A stretch of DNA of 64,000 nt from Hirundichthys speculiger (taxonomy: Eukaryota > Chordata > Actinopteri > Beloniformes > Exocoetidae), in assembly GCA_018398805.1 (NCBI GenBank), contig JAGFBZ010002023.1, positions 1 through 64,000 on the forward strand, in the 5' to 3' direction. Of the stretch, positions 33,061 through 64,000 are shown piece by piece. The notes below the pieces were generated by a model. It worked only from the letters and a program-made list of their open reading frames with translations. It ran no database searches and was not told where the DNA came from. Each line of letters begins with the position of its first letter. Position 1 is the first letter of the stretch. Both the position numbers and the translations under genes were made by a program.

Positions 33061-33892
33061 TGCATGTTCAATAAAACAGGACTTCAATCGGACTCTCCAG
33101 AACCTGTGGATGACATCATGGCAGGGTTTGTCCGGTTCTTCTTCTACAGTTTATAGTTTCACTGGGAACGTGAATCCTGTCTGCTCTCACTAGGTGGCGC
33201 TGTGTCCTCAGCTGTGACATCATTAGCTCCATCGACCTGTCAAACGCTCGTTGGTGGTGGGTCACCAGGTGTCTTATCACCGCCGACCTGTGAACATCGT
33301 TTAGCGTCTGAAGAGCTTTTCTTCATGGGTGAAAGTCTGGAATGAGGCGGCGACGCTGAAACGGTTCAGGAACGTCTCTACCTGCACACAGGAGCTTCTT
33401 TAACACCTGATGTGTGACACGTCACTGCTACATCTTGTTTTCTTACCTGCAGCTACCTGCCCGCGTTCACAGGAACTCGTTAAGGTGTTTCCTTTGACCT
33501 TTGTCCAAGGAAAGGAGTCTCTTATCGTTATTACTACAAGGAACTCAACATGTTTCAGCATCTCCAGCTCAGCCATTTGGAATTTAAATCATTTAGTTTA
33601 GTCCATCTAGTTTGAAAAGACTCCACATTTCCATCTACTTGTTTGAACATTTTCATTGTCAACATAAAGCAAAGTTAAATCTCATTTGCTGCATCTCTCC
33701 TAACGTCGGGAGATGATGTCGGTTTGCGTTCAGGAGTTTTAAAACCAGTCATGATCTTTTCCTCAACCCGACCCAGAAGCCTCCACACCTGAATGTAACC
33801 AAGCAGCATGTAAACTGGAAATGAAGAACCAGGATGTTGGAGAGTGGCTTCACAGAGATGGTCTACTGAAAACATCTGAGGACCCCAGGTGC
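33061..33892. other. Intergenic DNA, no gene recognised
   Basis: Ordinary base composition, with a repeat scrap at 33110-33150. No convincing exon. Confidence 0.4.
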
Positions 33893-34749
33893 AGGGTTAG
33901 GGGTTAGGGGTTAGGGTAAGAGTTAGGGGTTAGGGTTAGGGGTTAGGGTTAGGGGTTAGAGGTTAGGGGTTAGGGGTTAGGGTTAGGGGTTAGGGTTAGA
34001 GTTAGGGGTTAGGGGTTAGGGGTTAGGGGTTAGGGTTAGGGTTAGGGGTTAGGGTTAGGGGTTAGGGGTTAGGTTAGGTTAGGGGTTAGGGTTCGGGTTA
34101 GGGTTAGGGTTCGGCTTAGGGTTCGGGTTCGGGGTTCGGCTTAGGGGTTCGCGTTTCGGGGTTAGGGGTTAGGGGTTAGGGGTTCGGGTTGGGGTTCGGG
34201 GTTCGGGTTCGCGTTAGGTTTTCGGGGTTCGGGTTCGGGTTTCGGGGTTTTCGGGTTAGGTTCGGGGTTCGGGTTCGGTTAGGGTTCGGTTAGGTTTCGG
34301 GTTCGGGGTTCGGGTTCGCGTTGGGTTAGGGTTCGCGTTCGGGTTCGCGTAGGGGTTCGCGTTAGGGGTTAGGGTTAGGGTTAGGTTCGGGGTTAGGGGT
34401 TAGCGTTAGGGGTTAGGGGTTGGGGTTCGCTTTGATCGTTCGGGTTCGGTTAGGGTTCGAGGGTTAGGGTTAGGGGTTACTTCGGGGTTCGCGTTCGGGG
34501 TTCTTGGTTCGGTTAGGGGTAGGGTAGGGTTAGGGTTAGTTCGGGGTTAGGGTTCGCTTGGGGTTAGCTTAGGTTGGTTAGGTTAGGGGTTAGGTTAGGG
34601 GTTAGGGGTTTTAGATTGGGTTAGGGGAGTTGGGTTAGGGTTAGGTTGGGTTAGGGTTAGGGGTTTAGGGGGTTAGGCTTAGGGTTAGGGTTAGAGTTAG
34701 GGGTTAGAGTTAGGGTTAGGGTTAGGGTTAGGGTTAGGGGTTAGGGTTA
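33893..34749. repeat. Telomere-like (TTAGGG/TTAGGGG)n array with TTCGGG variants
   Basis: The G-rich strand is on +, opposite to the arrays at 15543 and 37287. The ends are clean TTAGGG/TTAGGGG; the middle (34080-34560) is rich in TTCGGG and TTCGCG variants. Confidence 0.92.
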
Positions 34750-34759
34750 AAACTTACAT

Positions 34760-34832
34760 GACTGGCCTACTGATCTGTCAAGGTGGAAGATGGAGTGGTC
34801 CTCTCCACCGGGGACCAGGGTTCGATTCCCAA
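34760..34832 (+). mobile_element. Possible tRNA-derived SINE head
   Basis: A perfect Pol III B box GGTTCGATTCC lies at 34819-34829, with an A-box-like TGGCCTACTG at 34763, a spacing usual for tRNA-derived promoters. No cloverleaf could be drawn, so this is not called as a tRNA gene. It begins right at the edge of the telomere-like array. Confidence 0.35.
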
Positions 34833-34964
34833 GCAGAGCACTGGACAGAGTGAAGAAGGAGAGTTTCCAGGAGGAAACCTTAGAACATGGAAACATGACT
34901 GAGACCTCTGGAACAAGGTCCTCTGGACCAGCAGGAACCCCTCAGACCCACTAAGCACGGTGGT

Positions 34965-35195
34965 GGAGGGGTCATGAACTATTTTAGGGACAAAACTGGG
35001 TCATGTGACAGGACAACAATCCAATCATAGGAGCAGATCTACATTAGGATGGGTGAAAAATAAAAGAACGGTTCTGGAATGTTCCTCAACCTGACTGAAA
35101 TGCTGTGGTGGACCTTTGGAGAGCTGTGGAGTCTGTCCAGAAACCTCGGTGAACTGAGTCTTGGAGAACGTCCACATGGTTTTCTTTCCTTTTGT
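34965..35195 (+). mobile_element. Tc1/mariner-like transposase relic
   Basis: Out-of-frame pieces QDNNP, then NVPQPD and LNLTEMLWWTFGELW, correspond to the conserved QDNDPKH and LNPIEMLWWDLK blocks of Tc1-like transposases in the right order and spacing. Stops interrupt it. Only the C-terminal third is visible. Confidence 0.55.
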
Positions 35196-35639
35196 TTGAG
35201 CTTCACTCTGGTCGTTAGCTGCCTGGTGAAACTGGTGTTATGTTATAAATCTGAGGTCATCTAATCCAGAGGTCCATCAGAGGTCCATCAGAGGATTGTC
35301 AGATGTTTGTGCAGGACTGTCTTGGAGCTCCACTGCTGGATGAGCTGCTGGGAACCAGTCCTTCCACTTCTCCACCCGCCAGCTCTTTCACTGCCTTCAG
35401 CTCAAACTTGTTCCTGCTTGTACATTTGTTTTTGTCTCTTTTCAGCCGCAGGAGGTTCATTTGTTCCCAGTTTTACGTTTCTCTCCTGGTGCTGGTGCAG
35501 TGCAGCAACATTCTTCTTCCAGCAGTTTCACCGCTGCTGTCAACCAGCTAAACTACAGCTGTTTCCATAGTGACGGTAACTGAGGTGGCGTGGTGCACCC
35601 GCATCATGATGACATCATGATGAGTTTGGGGTTTGGGGT
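35196..35639. other. Intergenic DNA, nothing recognised
   Basis: Contains a short duplicated phrase (CAGAGGTCCATCAGAGGTCC) at 35269-35294. No gene evidence. Confidence 0.4.
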
Positions 35640-35945
35640 TCATTCATCCATCATGTTCACGCAATGTTCTGGTAATGTTTCGTTAAAGTTCCAGCAATGT
35701 TTCACCAATATCCCAGCAACATTCCAGCAACGTTCAAGCAAAGTTACTGCAATGAGGCAACATTGTGGCAACATTCCTGCAATGTTCTTGGAATGTTTCT
35801 CCAGTGTTCTAGATACATCACATTCCTGCAATCTTCTGGCTACATTGTGGCAACATCCTGGCAGATTATGACTAAAGTTCCAGCAATAACCCATGAAAGT
35901 TTCAGCAACATTCATGCAATGCTCTTTTCTAATGTTTCCACCAGA
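35640..35945. repeat. Degenerate AACATTCCAGCAATGTTCC-type repeat, copy 1
   Basis: Loose repeats of about 15-18 bp with the words TTCCAGCAA, ACATTCC and GCAATGTT. The same pattern recurs at 62140-62275. Because the unit contains GGAAT/ATTCC, both strands look alike. Confidence 0.6.
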
Positions 35946-36109
35946 ACGTTTTAATCCGGAGATCCCACTGCAGATGTCCGCAAACGTCTCCACAGCTCCT
36001 CCAGTTTGGTTCAACTGAAGGAGTTGGGAGCATCATTTCAAGACCCATTTTGAGATCATTTCAAGCAGCAGGTTGATGGACCGGTGGGTCCCAGCAGAAC
36101 TCTAGCAGC

Positions 36110-36205
36110 ACTCATTTCAGATGTTGTTTCAGATGTTGTTTCAGATGTTGTTCCAAATGTTGTTTCAGATGTTTCAGATGTCATTTCAGATGTTGTTTCA
36201 GATGT
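36110..36205. repeat. Short TTTCAGATGTTGT tandem repeat
   Basis: About six 15-bp units of TTTCAGATGTTG type, with one imperfect shorter copy. Confidence 0.7.
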
Positions 36206-36278
36206 GTGATGGTCTCTCTGCAAGTGAAATTGAAGCTTTTTCTCTGCTGATACTCAATGGAGTCAGTTAGATGATTTA

Positions 36279-36730
36279 CTGTAGTTTCAGGACTATAAGC
36301 TGCACTTTTAATTGCAAACTTTTAGTAGTTTGTCTGGTCCTGAAACTTATCTATCACAAATCTCCTCCATGACAACAACAGGACATCATCTACACTCACG
36401 ACAACTGAACACTGATACTGAAAAAATGACAAGAGTGAACTATAAAGACCGAGAGAACACAGATATGAGACCAAAAAGGAAAATCTCTCTCAGAATTTAA
36501 AGTGAAGATGAAAAATCTGCAGCTGAAAACATTAACGGAGCAGAAAGTTTGGAGAGAAACTAGTCAGAGACTGAAGAAAAACAGAGGAACCTCTGACAGC
36601 TATGAACCAATCAGAGAAGGAGAACCACGGACTAAAAGATGGACAGAGATGGAGGAAGGAGTCCACAGACGGAGGAACGAGTCCACAGACGGAGGAACGA
36701 GTCCACAGACGGTTTTGGTCTTTTAACTAA
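36279..36730 (+). mobile_element. Dispersed element with 3 minisatellite units (short copy)
   Basis: The left end GGACTATAAGCTGCACTTTT matches the reverse complement of the terminus seen at 18040-18060. At 36590-36660 it reads CTCTGACAGCTATGAACCAA, then TCAGAGAAGGAGAACC and GATGGACAGAGATGGAGG, almost identical to 55962-56025. It carries three units of the 20-bp repeat GGAGGAACGAGTCCACAGAC at about 36652-36714. The related copy at 55925-57805 holds about 80 units. Confidence 0.65.
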
Positions 36731-37286
36731 CAGCGGATGCATTATTTGTATCATTTTAAAGGTTTTTATTTCCAGCACGTAATACAGTGACTGGATGGGA
36801 CTCCCTCCGCGGCTTAAAGCTTTATACCGTTTATGGTTCCCCTTTTCTGGATGGCCCAAATAAGGGTCCATTTTTACCCGGGTGGGTTCATTGGTTTTTA
36901 TCCTTAGTCTGTATGGGGTTTACAATTTTAATCATTTTATGTTTTCTTTTCTATAAATAAACAATTTTTTTCTCCCCATTGAATCTATGAATTTCATCCC
37001 TGTATGTCATTTTATATTTTCAAACAAATGGTTTTCATGTTTTTTTTACTTTTTCTTATTATTATTAACAGCACTTATTTAATCTCTAGCACTTATTTTT
37101 AATATCTATTTATGGTTTTATTTTTTAATTTTAAAATGATTCAGTGGGTGGGACCCCGTGACCCTTCAAGGATGAAACGGGTATAGATAATGGACGGATG
37201 GATGGATGGGAAATTAAAATTAATAATGTCATTTAATTTATTAACTAACTTTTACTCAAAATCCCACTCTACTCGCTTTTCTCTTG
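36731..37286. other. Intergenic DNA with a GGAT-tailed repeat end
   Basis: At 37150-37210 GACCCTTCAAGGATGAAACG followed by ATGGACGGATGGATGG matches a common fish repeat 3' end with a (GGAT)n tail. The rest is AT-rich without features. Confidence 0.45.
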
Positions 37287-37765
37287 ACCTAACCCCTAAC
37301 CCTAACCCCTAACCCCCTACCCCCCTAACCCTAACCCCTAACCCCTAACCCGAACCCTAAACCCTAACCCCCCCCTAACCCTAACCCCTAACCCTAACCC
37401 TAACCCTAAACCCCCCTAACCTAACCCTAACCCTAACCCTAACTCCTAACCCTAACCTAACCCTAACCCTAACCCTAACCCTAACCCCTAACCCTAACCC
37501 CTAACCCCTAACCCTAACCCCTAACCCTAACCCCTAACTCTAACCTAACCCCTAACCCTAACTCTAACCCCTAACCCTAACTCTAACCCCTAACTCTAAC
37601 CCCTAACCCTAACCTACCCCAACCCTAACCCCTAACCCTAACCCCTAACCTAACCCCGAACCCCTAACCCCTAACCCAACCCCTAACCCCTAACCCTAAC
37701 CCTAAACCCCTAACCCCTAAACCCTCCCCCTAACCCCTAACCCCTAACCCCTAACTTTAACCCTT
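37287..37765. repeat. Telomere-like (CCCTAA)n array
   Basis: Mixed CCCTAA/CCCCTAA units with the C-rich strand on +, opposite to the array 2.5 kb upstream. Confidence 0.92.
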
Positions 37766-38364
37766 TACACAAAAACGCCCAGAAATACTGAAATATACAT
37801 GAAGTGAGGAGTTGGAGTGTTTAAAGAGAGTTTGCCGGTGTCATTAGATCTGCCTCCAGTGATCATCATGCAGCTGTCTGTCAGCGCTCCCCAACCCGCC
37901 GGGCCTGTTCTGCTGCTCGTGACCCGGACAGACTGCATGTAAATCAGAGCGTCAGCCGGTACAAAGCAGCCTCTTTACTTATTCAAATGAGGCAGAGGTG
38001 AAGTCAAACAGACGCTCTGGCAGCTCTGCACCTCCCTGCTGGGTAAACATGACGGCGCGTCAGCTGAAGGTCCTCCAGGATGTTTTTACGGCGGGTCACG
38101 GACCTCCGGAACCAGCTCGTCCCTGTCTGGGCCCTGCAGACGCCCTGCAGACGCCCTGCAGACGCCATGCAGACGCCCTGCAGACGCTCTGACGTCCAGC
38201 CAGGAAGCTCCAGGCCTCTGGAGAGGAACCTCAACAGCAGTCTGAGGTTCCAGTGAGCAACTTCAGTCAGACAGCTGCTTTAATGGGCCTCAACGAGAGG
38301 CGGGGCTTAGTTCCAGCTGTGCTGATGTCACTGCAGCTCTGCTGTAAAGATCTGACAGAGTCTC
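37766..38364. other. Intergenic DNA with an 11-bp repeat
   Basis: Five units of GCCCTGCAGAC at 38131-38187. The rest shows no exon or known repeat. Confidence 0.5.
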
Positions 38365-38887
38365 CAACCTCCATCACTGCTGGACCAGAACTGAACCAGA
38401 ACTGCTCAGACTTTCATCACTGCTGGACCAGAACTGGACCAGAACTGTTCAGACCTCCATCACTGCTGCACCAGAACTGGACCAGAACTGTTCAGACCTC
38501 CATCACTGCTGCACCAGAACTGGACCAGAACTGTTCAGACCTCCATCACTGCTGGACCAGAACTGGACCAGAACTGTTCAGACCTCCATCACTGCTGATC
38601 CAGAACTGAACCAGAACTGTTCAGACCTCCATCACTGCTGGACCAGAACTGATCCAGACCTGTTCAGACCTCCATCACTGCTGGACCAGAACTGGACCAG
38701 AACTGTTCAGACCTCCATCACTGCTGCACCAGAACTGAACCAGAACTGTTCAGACCTCCATCACTGCTGGACCAGAACTGGACCAGAACTGTTCAGACCT
38801 CCATCACTGCTGCACCAGAACTGAACCAGAACTGTTCAGACCTTTATCACTGCTGGACCAGAACTGAACCAGAACTGTTCAGACCTC
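38365..38887. repeat. 43-bp minisatellite, about 12 units
   Basis: The unit reads TGCTGGACCAGAACTGGACC then AGAACTGTTCAGACCTCCATCAC. The landmark CATCAC recurs every 43 bp from 38372. Variants include GAACC for GGACC and TGCACC for TGGACC. Confidence 0.92.
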
Positions 38888-39479
38888 CTCAAGTGACAGA
38901 TCAATAGCAGCTGATAAAAGTGATCATTAAAGGTGTTAAGTGACGTCTGGACATCAGATGAGTCATATTTGTGATGAAGGATCAGATACTATTAACGCTA
39001 TTAAACATTGATCCAGGTTCTCAGCCGGACTGATCAGAGTTTAGATATTTAATCTATTTTCCAACCTAAACATTGTCGTTCAGACGTCTCTAAACTGATC
39101 TACATGATTGATCGATGAAGCTGAACCCGTTTCAGCTCCATGAAGACGAGCAGACAGGAACTGGAGTTCTGGATCTGATTAAACTGATAACTGATCAATC
39201 AGATGTCTGTTGTTGAGGCTGACGGTTGTTGATTATAGAATAATGGAAAAACAATAAATCACCTGTTTTTTTTTTTATTTTTTTTTACATCAAATCACTT
39301 TTGAATTAATCAAATCACTTGACAGTTTCTCGTTACATTTGTCAGTTCACCTCCATTTCGTCTATTTATTTACTTTATTTACTTGTTTGAACAGGGACTT
39401 TTTTGAGGTGACCAAAGCACTATATTTTATTCTTTATTCTGTATTTTATTTTTTAATATTTTATTTTTATTTTTGTTTT
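38888..39479. other. Intergenic DNA before the fam83c promoter
   Basis: Moderate complexity, AT-rich from 39230 to 39480 with a T-rich run at 39268-39288. No feature supportable. Confidence 0.4.
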
Positions 39480-39944
39480 GAGCCTGCTGCTTTATTTTGA
39501 AAGTCCACGCCGGAGCGGGGTTACCTGTTGTGATCTGGTTGGCCTGACTACCGTGGTTGGAGGCGGAGCCTGTCCGCCTCCGGAGGCCAATGACAGGACC
39601 GGGTGCAACAGGTGAGCACAAAACATACCTGACACACACCTGACACACACACATGCGCAGAAGCGCGGGGCTGGCGCGGCTCAGAAGAGACTCCTGGGAC
39701 GGACGGGACCGGGAACCGGAGAAGAGAGGCCCATTTCAGCGCAGCTGCTCCGGATTATTAACGACGCCTTAAACAGACAGAAAAACCGTGACTTTGTCCT
39801 TTAATCCGGACTTTGTGCGGCCGGTGGAGGTTCAGAGCTGGAAGACTGCAGCTTTAGTTCGCGCGTGTCCTATCACGCACACAGACGGACCGTGTGAGGG
39901 CTTTCTAAGAAGTTAATCCGGTACCGGCTGACGGCGGCAGCACC
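39480..39944 (+). promoter_or_regulatory. fam83c: fam83c promoter and 5' UTR (CpG-rich)
   Basis: GC- and CpG-rich DNA that continues through exon 1 to about 40500, a CpG-island pattern. It contains a CATGCGCAGAAGCGCG segment resembling NRF-1-type sites at about 39652-39667. No TATA box stands out. The start codon follows GCAGCACC, a good Kozak context. Confidence 0.5.
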
Positions 39945-60022
<20,078 letters not shown>

Positions 60023-60250
60023 TGAGCTGATACCTGATAGTGACCACTAAAGAGGAAGAAAGCAAATGTAAATCACATCGGCGGTTTGAGGAGCAACTGA
60101 CTGCTGAAGTTCCTCCACCTCAGACCGCTGACCAGACCCAGGACCAGAACCAGACCAGACCCAGAACCAGAACCTTAGATATGGGACCCCCGGATCACGG
60201 AGGCGCTTTGACATGAGCGTCAGTCATTAAAACTGCAGCTGTTAGAGGCA

Positions 60251-60779
60251 CTGGAGACTGCAGTTCCTCTACCGACCACTAGAGGCTGCAGTTCCTCTAC
60301 CGACCACTAGAGGCTGCAGTTTCTCTACCGACCACTAGAGACTGCAGTTCCTCTACCGACCGCTAGCGACTGCAGTTCCTCTACCGACCACTAGAGGCTG
60401 CAGTTTCTCTACCGACCGCTAGAGACTGCAGTTCCTCTACCGACCGCTAGAGACTGCAGTTCCTCTACCGACCACTAGAGACTGCAGTTCCTCTACCGAC
60501 CACTAGAGGCTGCAGTTTCTCTACCGACCACTAGAGACTGCAGTTCCTCTACCGACCGCTAGAGACTGCAGTTCCTCTACCGACCACTAGAGGCTGCAGT
60601 TCCTCTACCGACCACTAGAGGCTGCAGTTTCTCTACCGACCGCTAGAGACTGCAGTTCCTCTACCGACCGCTAGAGACTGCAGTTCCTCTACCGACCGCT
60701 AGAGACTGCAATTCCTCTACCGACCGCTAGAGACTGCAGTTCCTCTACCGACCGCTAGAGGCTGCAGTTCCTCTACCGA
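60251..60779 (-). repeat. 28-bp minisatellite, copy B left arm
   Basis: Reverse complement of the 27991-29756 unit (CTGCAGTTCCTCTACCGACC followed by ACTAGAGA/G), about 19 copies, directly adjoining the body at 60780. Confidence 0.92.
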
Positions 60780-61262
60780 GACTTTTAAAATAATATGACT
60801 GATTCAAATATGGACATCTGGACAGAGGAACCTGAACACATCTGGATCCTGAGGATCTGGATCCACAGGTGCAGGAGCTTTACTGGGTTAACTCCATGAT
60901 CCTGTTCATTCACGTGAAGACCAGTTTCTCAGAGATCTTTGAGCCTGATAAACTTGGTCCTGCTTCAGTGCAGATCAGGTTTAATCCCACCAGGAGACAC
61001 ATTCAGGTCCAGATGAACTGGATCAGCAGTTTCAGTCTCACGTAACCAACATGTGCGAGCAGGAAAGCCTTGGAGCCATCGACTCTGAGGTGATCAGGTG
61101 ATCAGGTGCGCTGTCACATCTGCAGCGTGTTTTCTCTTTGACGAAGTTCAACTCAGCGTGTGAACATTCAGAGACAGACGGTTCAAACAGCAGAAACTTT
61201 ATTAAAATAATGTGATCACAAAGACAGACGACCACATGGAGCCTCACAGCTTCCAGAGGACT
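60780..61262 (-). repeat. Element body, copy B (inverted partner of 29757-30225)
   Basis: Reverse complement is nearly identical to copy A over its whole length. Visible differences are an 8-bp duplication (GATCACCT twice) near 61095 and a short insertion near 60845. Both sides are flanked by the 28-bp array. Confidence 0.85.
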
Positions 61263-61269
61263 GAGGACA

Positions 61270-61808
61270 AGAGGCTGCGGTTCCTCTACTGACCACTAGA
61301 GGCTGCAGTTCCTCTACCGACCACTAGAGGCTGCAGTTCCTGTACCGACCACTAGAGGCTGCGGTTCCTCTACTGACCACTAGAGACTGCAGTTCCTGTA
61401 CCGACCGCTAGAGGCTGCGGTTCCTCTACCGACCGCTAGAGGCTGCGGTTCTTCTACCGACCACTAGAGGCTGCAGTTCCTCTACTGACCACTAGAGGCT
61501 GCAGTTCCTCTACTGACCGCTAGAGGCTGCAGTTTTTCTACCGACAATTAGAGGCTGCAGTTCCTCTACCGACCACCAGAGGCTGCAGTTCCTCTACCGA
61601 CAACCAGAGGCTGCAGTTCCTCTACCGACCACTAGAGGCTGCAGTTCTCCTACTGATCACTAGAGGCTGCGGTTCCTCTACCGACCACTAGAGGCTGCGG
61701 TTCCTCTACCGACCACTAGAGGCTGCGATTCCTCTACCGACCACTAGAGGCTGCGGTTCCTCTACTGACCACTAGAGGCTGCGGTTCCTCTATTGTCCAC
61801 TAGGGTCT
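61270..61808 (-). repeat. 28-bp minisatellite, copy B right arm
   Basis: Same unit and orientation as the left arm, with more GCGGTTCC variants, about 19 copies. It corresponds to the array that precedes the body in copy A. Confidence 0.92.
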
Positions 61809-64000
61809 GGCCTCCAGCAGTGAGTCGTCTCCACTGACCTCCCTGTTAAAATGTCCAACTCCAGCAGAAATAAACATATTTACAGTCTGGTACTAAACCA
61901 GTTTAAGTCTCCATTGATGGATTCACGTCCATGTCGACTTTCAAGCAAGGGCGCAAAATTTGAAAATAATTAATTGGCTGAAATTATCATGCTAGTTCTT
62001 GCCGACATAATGCTACATTGAGGTTTTTGGAGGTTCTTTCATGCGCAGCTCTCTTAAAGCCAGTCTACGTAGTAATACCACTTCTGACCACACGAGGGCA
62101 TTCAGATCTGCTGAGCAGCCTTGTTAATGTCTCCATGGATGTTCCTGCAAAGTTCCAGCAACAATCCACCAGTGTTCTTGCGTTGCCGTGGCAATCTTCC
62201 AGCAATATTCCAGTAATGAACAAGCAAACTTCCAGCAAGATTCTGGCAACGTTCCTCCAGTGTTCCCGTCATGGTCCAAGTGCTTGAGAATGAGGTGTTT
62301 CCTGCTGAAATGCTGTTTGGTTTCTTACGTGGTTCTGGTCATTAAGACCAAACAACTCCAGATGGTCTCGTTGGACATGGTTCCATGATTTCGGCTGGTG
62401 TGTTTGGTCCGATCTTTGGAATAAATCTGCAGGGACGTCCACCCCTGAGAAGACTGACAGCTGTCTTGAACGTTTCCCACTGGAGAACGTTCAAGACGAC
62501 GGGAGCGTTGGATTTTTACGGAGAGGCCCCAGCATTCCTCGTCTGATTAGAGTCGACTCTAAAAACCTGCTCGTTACTGCAGAACCCTGATCCAAACAGC
62601 TTTTATAACCTTTTCCAGACTGATGTGTAGCAACGGTTGTTTTTCTAGGACCGTTGCTGATGTCCTTCCCTCTTGGCGTTGTGTTTATACACACCTGGAT
62701 CATCCAGACCAGCAAACTACCAAAACGACCTGCTGACCCGTCCAGGAAGCTGTACTTGGGATTGCCCGCTTTATTTTTTAAATCTAATTGTTTCTTGTTT
62801 TTGTTTCGGTTTTTTTTTCATCCGAGTTTTAAGTCAGAATAATAAAACTGTGAGCAGCCGGTCGGATGGACGGACGGGTGGAAATGTGTTGGTGAATGTT
62901 CTCGTCAGCTCAGATGGATCTCCGTCCGAGTGTTTCTGGGTGTTTTACTGTTCTTCTGAGGACCTCCATGTGTGAACGCAGACACGCTGAAGGCTTCAGG
63001 CCTCCTTTTGGGCAACCGGGGAGTTTTGAGGTGAAACTCGCTCTGAAGTTAGCTGATGAACGGTGATGTCCTCTGAGAGCAGGAGACACTGGTGGACAGA
63101 CGTCTCTAATGAGACGTCTGCTAATTAAAGCAGAGGTCGTTGGTTTTGTTTAAGCTTCATCTCCTTTCTGCTCCTGGAGGATTAAAGGTTGTGAGATGTA
63201 CAGCAGGTCAGAGGGTCACCTCAGTGACACCTCCTCCTCCTCCTGAATCCTCCTCAGACCTTCCTGGAAACAACGTTCCTCTAAAGCCTCCATCGTTCCT
63301 CACATCATCTCTAAGAACAGTGATGATTGAAAATCTTACCTGCAAATATGACATCATCAAGTCCCAGTAGAAGCAGACGAAACACACGGCATCTTCAGAG
63401 TTTCTTCATGTTTGACATATTTCAGTCAGAACATCTTTGATTCAGTTGTTTACTGTTAAAACCAGCTCCTTCTTTTATTTTTCTCTTTCACGATAAAAAC
63501 CTGTTTCTCACTTAAACAAACTCTAACATTCATTAATGTCCACTTTAATTTATGACTTAATTATCTTGTTCCTGGATCTTTCATCAGTCTAGAATAAAGA
63601 ATAATTTACTAATGTTCAGTGTCTTTTATTGGTTACGGTGCTGTAACAAATCTGTTTTTAAGGAATTTAATCTAAAATTCATCAGTTTTTCACTTGTTTT
63701 AAGCCCTTGAACGTCTCCCAGATCTGAACTGGAAACCAGTAAAGCCTTTTGCATGGACGGATCATTTCACACAGAAGTTACACTTTATTTCTTGTGATTT
63801 TTCAGCACTCAGCCATTGAAACTGGGATACGTTTCTAATAAGTGAGTGAAAAGAAACTAAGATTAAAGTGTTACATAAATGAGCAGATAATCAGAGAACT
63901 GAAATGACTGACCTGGGAAGATCACGTCAGCCGGACTTTATTGGTCTTTCCCAGTCACATTTATTTTCCATTTTTAAATTGTCACGTTTTTGTTGAACAA
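61809..64000. other. fam83c intron 3, mostly featureless
   Basis: Contains a dispersed-repeat scrap at 62055-62105 shared with 30415-30470 and a segment at 63700-63742 shared with 7176-7216. No fourth fam83c exon (expected to begin with a Ser-Phe-Thr-Trp-like sequence) was found. Confidence 0.45.
62140..62275. repeat. Degenerate TTCCAGCAA/ACGTTCC repeat, copy 2
   Basis: Same 15-18 bp pattern as 35640-35945 (GTTCCAGCAACAATCC, CTTCCAGCAATATTCC), about eight loose units. Confidence 0.55.

Noticed and set aside
34760..34832. A functional tRNA gene
   Set aside because: Only the B box is perfect; no acceptor-stem pairing or complete cloverleaf could be drawn.
33893..37765. Telomere-telomere fusion scar
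   Set aside because: The orientation fits, but 2.5 kb of other DNA separates the arrays and the flanking genes are neighbours in other vertebrates, so a fusion between them is unlikely.

Overview
This window is vertebrate nuclear DNA, almost certainly from a teleost fish. It carries two spliced genes with GT-AG introns in the same orientation and tandem order. They sit among non-LTR retrotransposon remnants of L2, Rex1 and L1 type, hAT, Tc1/mariner-like and Harbinger-like non-autonomous transposons, and an unusually dense set of minisatellites. No operons, prokaryotic genes, CRISPR arrays or viral genes were seen.

Gene 1 (8378-26209, +) is uqcc1, the mitochondrial complex III assembly factor homologous to yeast Cbp3. 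All nine coding exons can be read from ATG to stop, giving 278 codons with every splice phase consistent. A GC box lies upstream and an AATAAA signal lies downstream. Gene 2 (39945 to beyond 60021, +) is a FAM83 family gene, best matched to fam83c. Its first three coding exons are present (273 complete codons plus 2 nt), and the remaining exons lie outside the window. The order UQCC1 then FAM83C on one strand is also the order in mammals, which supports both calls and argues against a recent rearrangement between them. GDF5, the usual next neighbour upstream, was not found in 1-8377.

Layout: 1-1085 L1-type LINE relic; 1976-2391 fold-back element; 3715-7097 CCAG/CATC satellite with a purine-rich core; 8190-8377 uqcc1 promoter; 8378-26209 uqcc1, whose introns hold a 19-bp minisatellite, an L2 LINE, a telomere-like array, a 24-bp array, a higher-order CT/TG-rich array and a GATGTCAGAT array; 27270-30225 a LINE piece, a 28-bp minisatellite and a 0.47-kb body that recurs inverted at 60251-61808; 33893-37765 two telomere-like arrays in opposite orientation around a Tc1-like relic and a dispersed element; 38365-38887 a 43-bp array; 39480-40500 the GC-rich fam83c promoter and exon 1; 40470-57972 a 17.5-kb first intron with 16-bp, 15-bp and 20-bp arrays, two hAT elements with perfect 8-bp target duplications, two LINEs lying tail to tail and a TA-flanked MITE; 57973-60021 exons 2 and 3 with two more MITEs between them; 61809-64000 mostly featureless.

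Tandem arrays add up to roughly 19 kb, about 30 percent of the window by summing the intervals given here. Several crowd right up to splice sites. No new protein-coding system was found. What stands out is the genome architecture: minisatellites that arose or expanded inside dispersed elements, nested insertions, and small exons squeezed between arrays. The long open frames in the arrays (up to about 580 codons) are by-products of repeat units without stop codons and are not annotated as genes.
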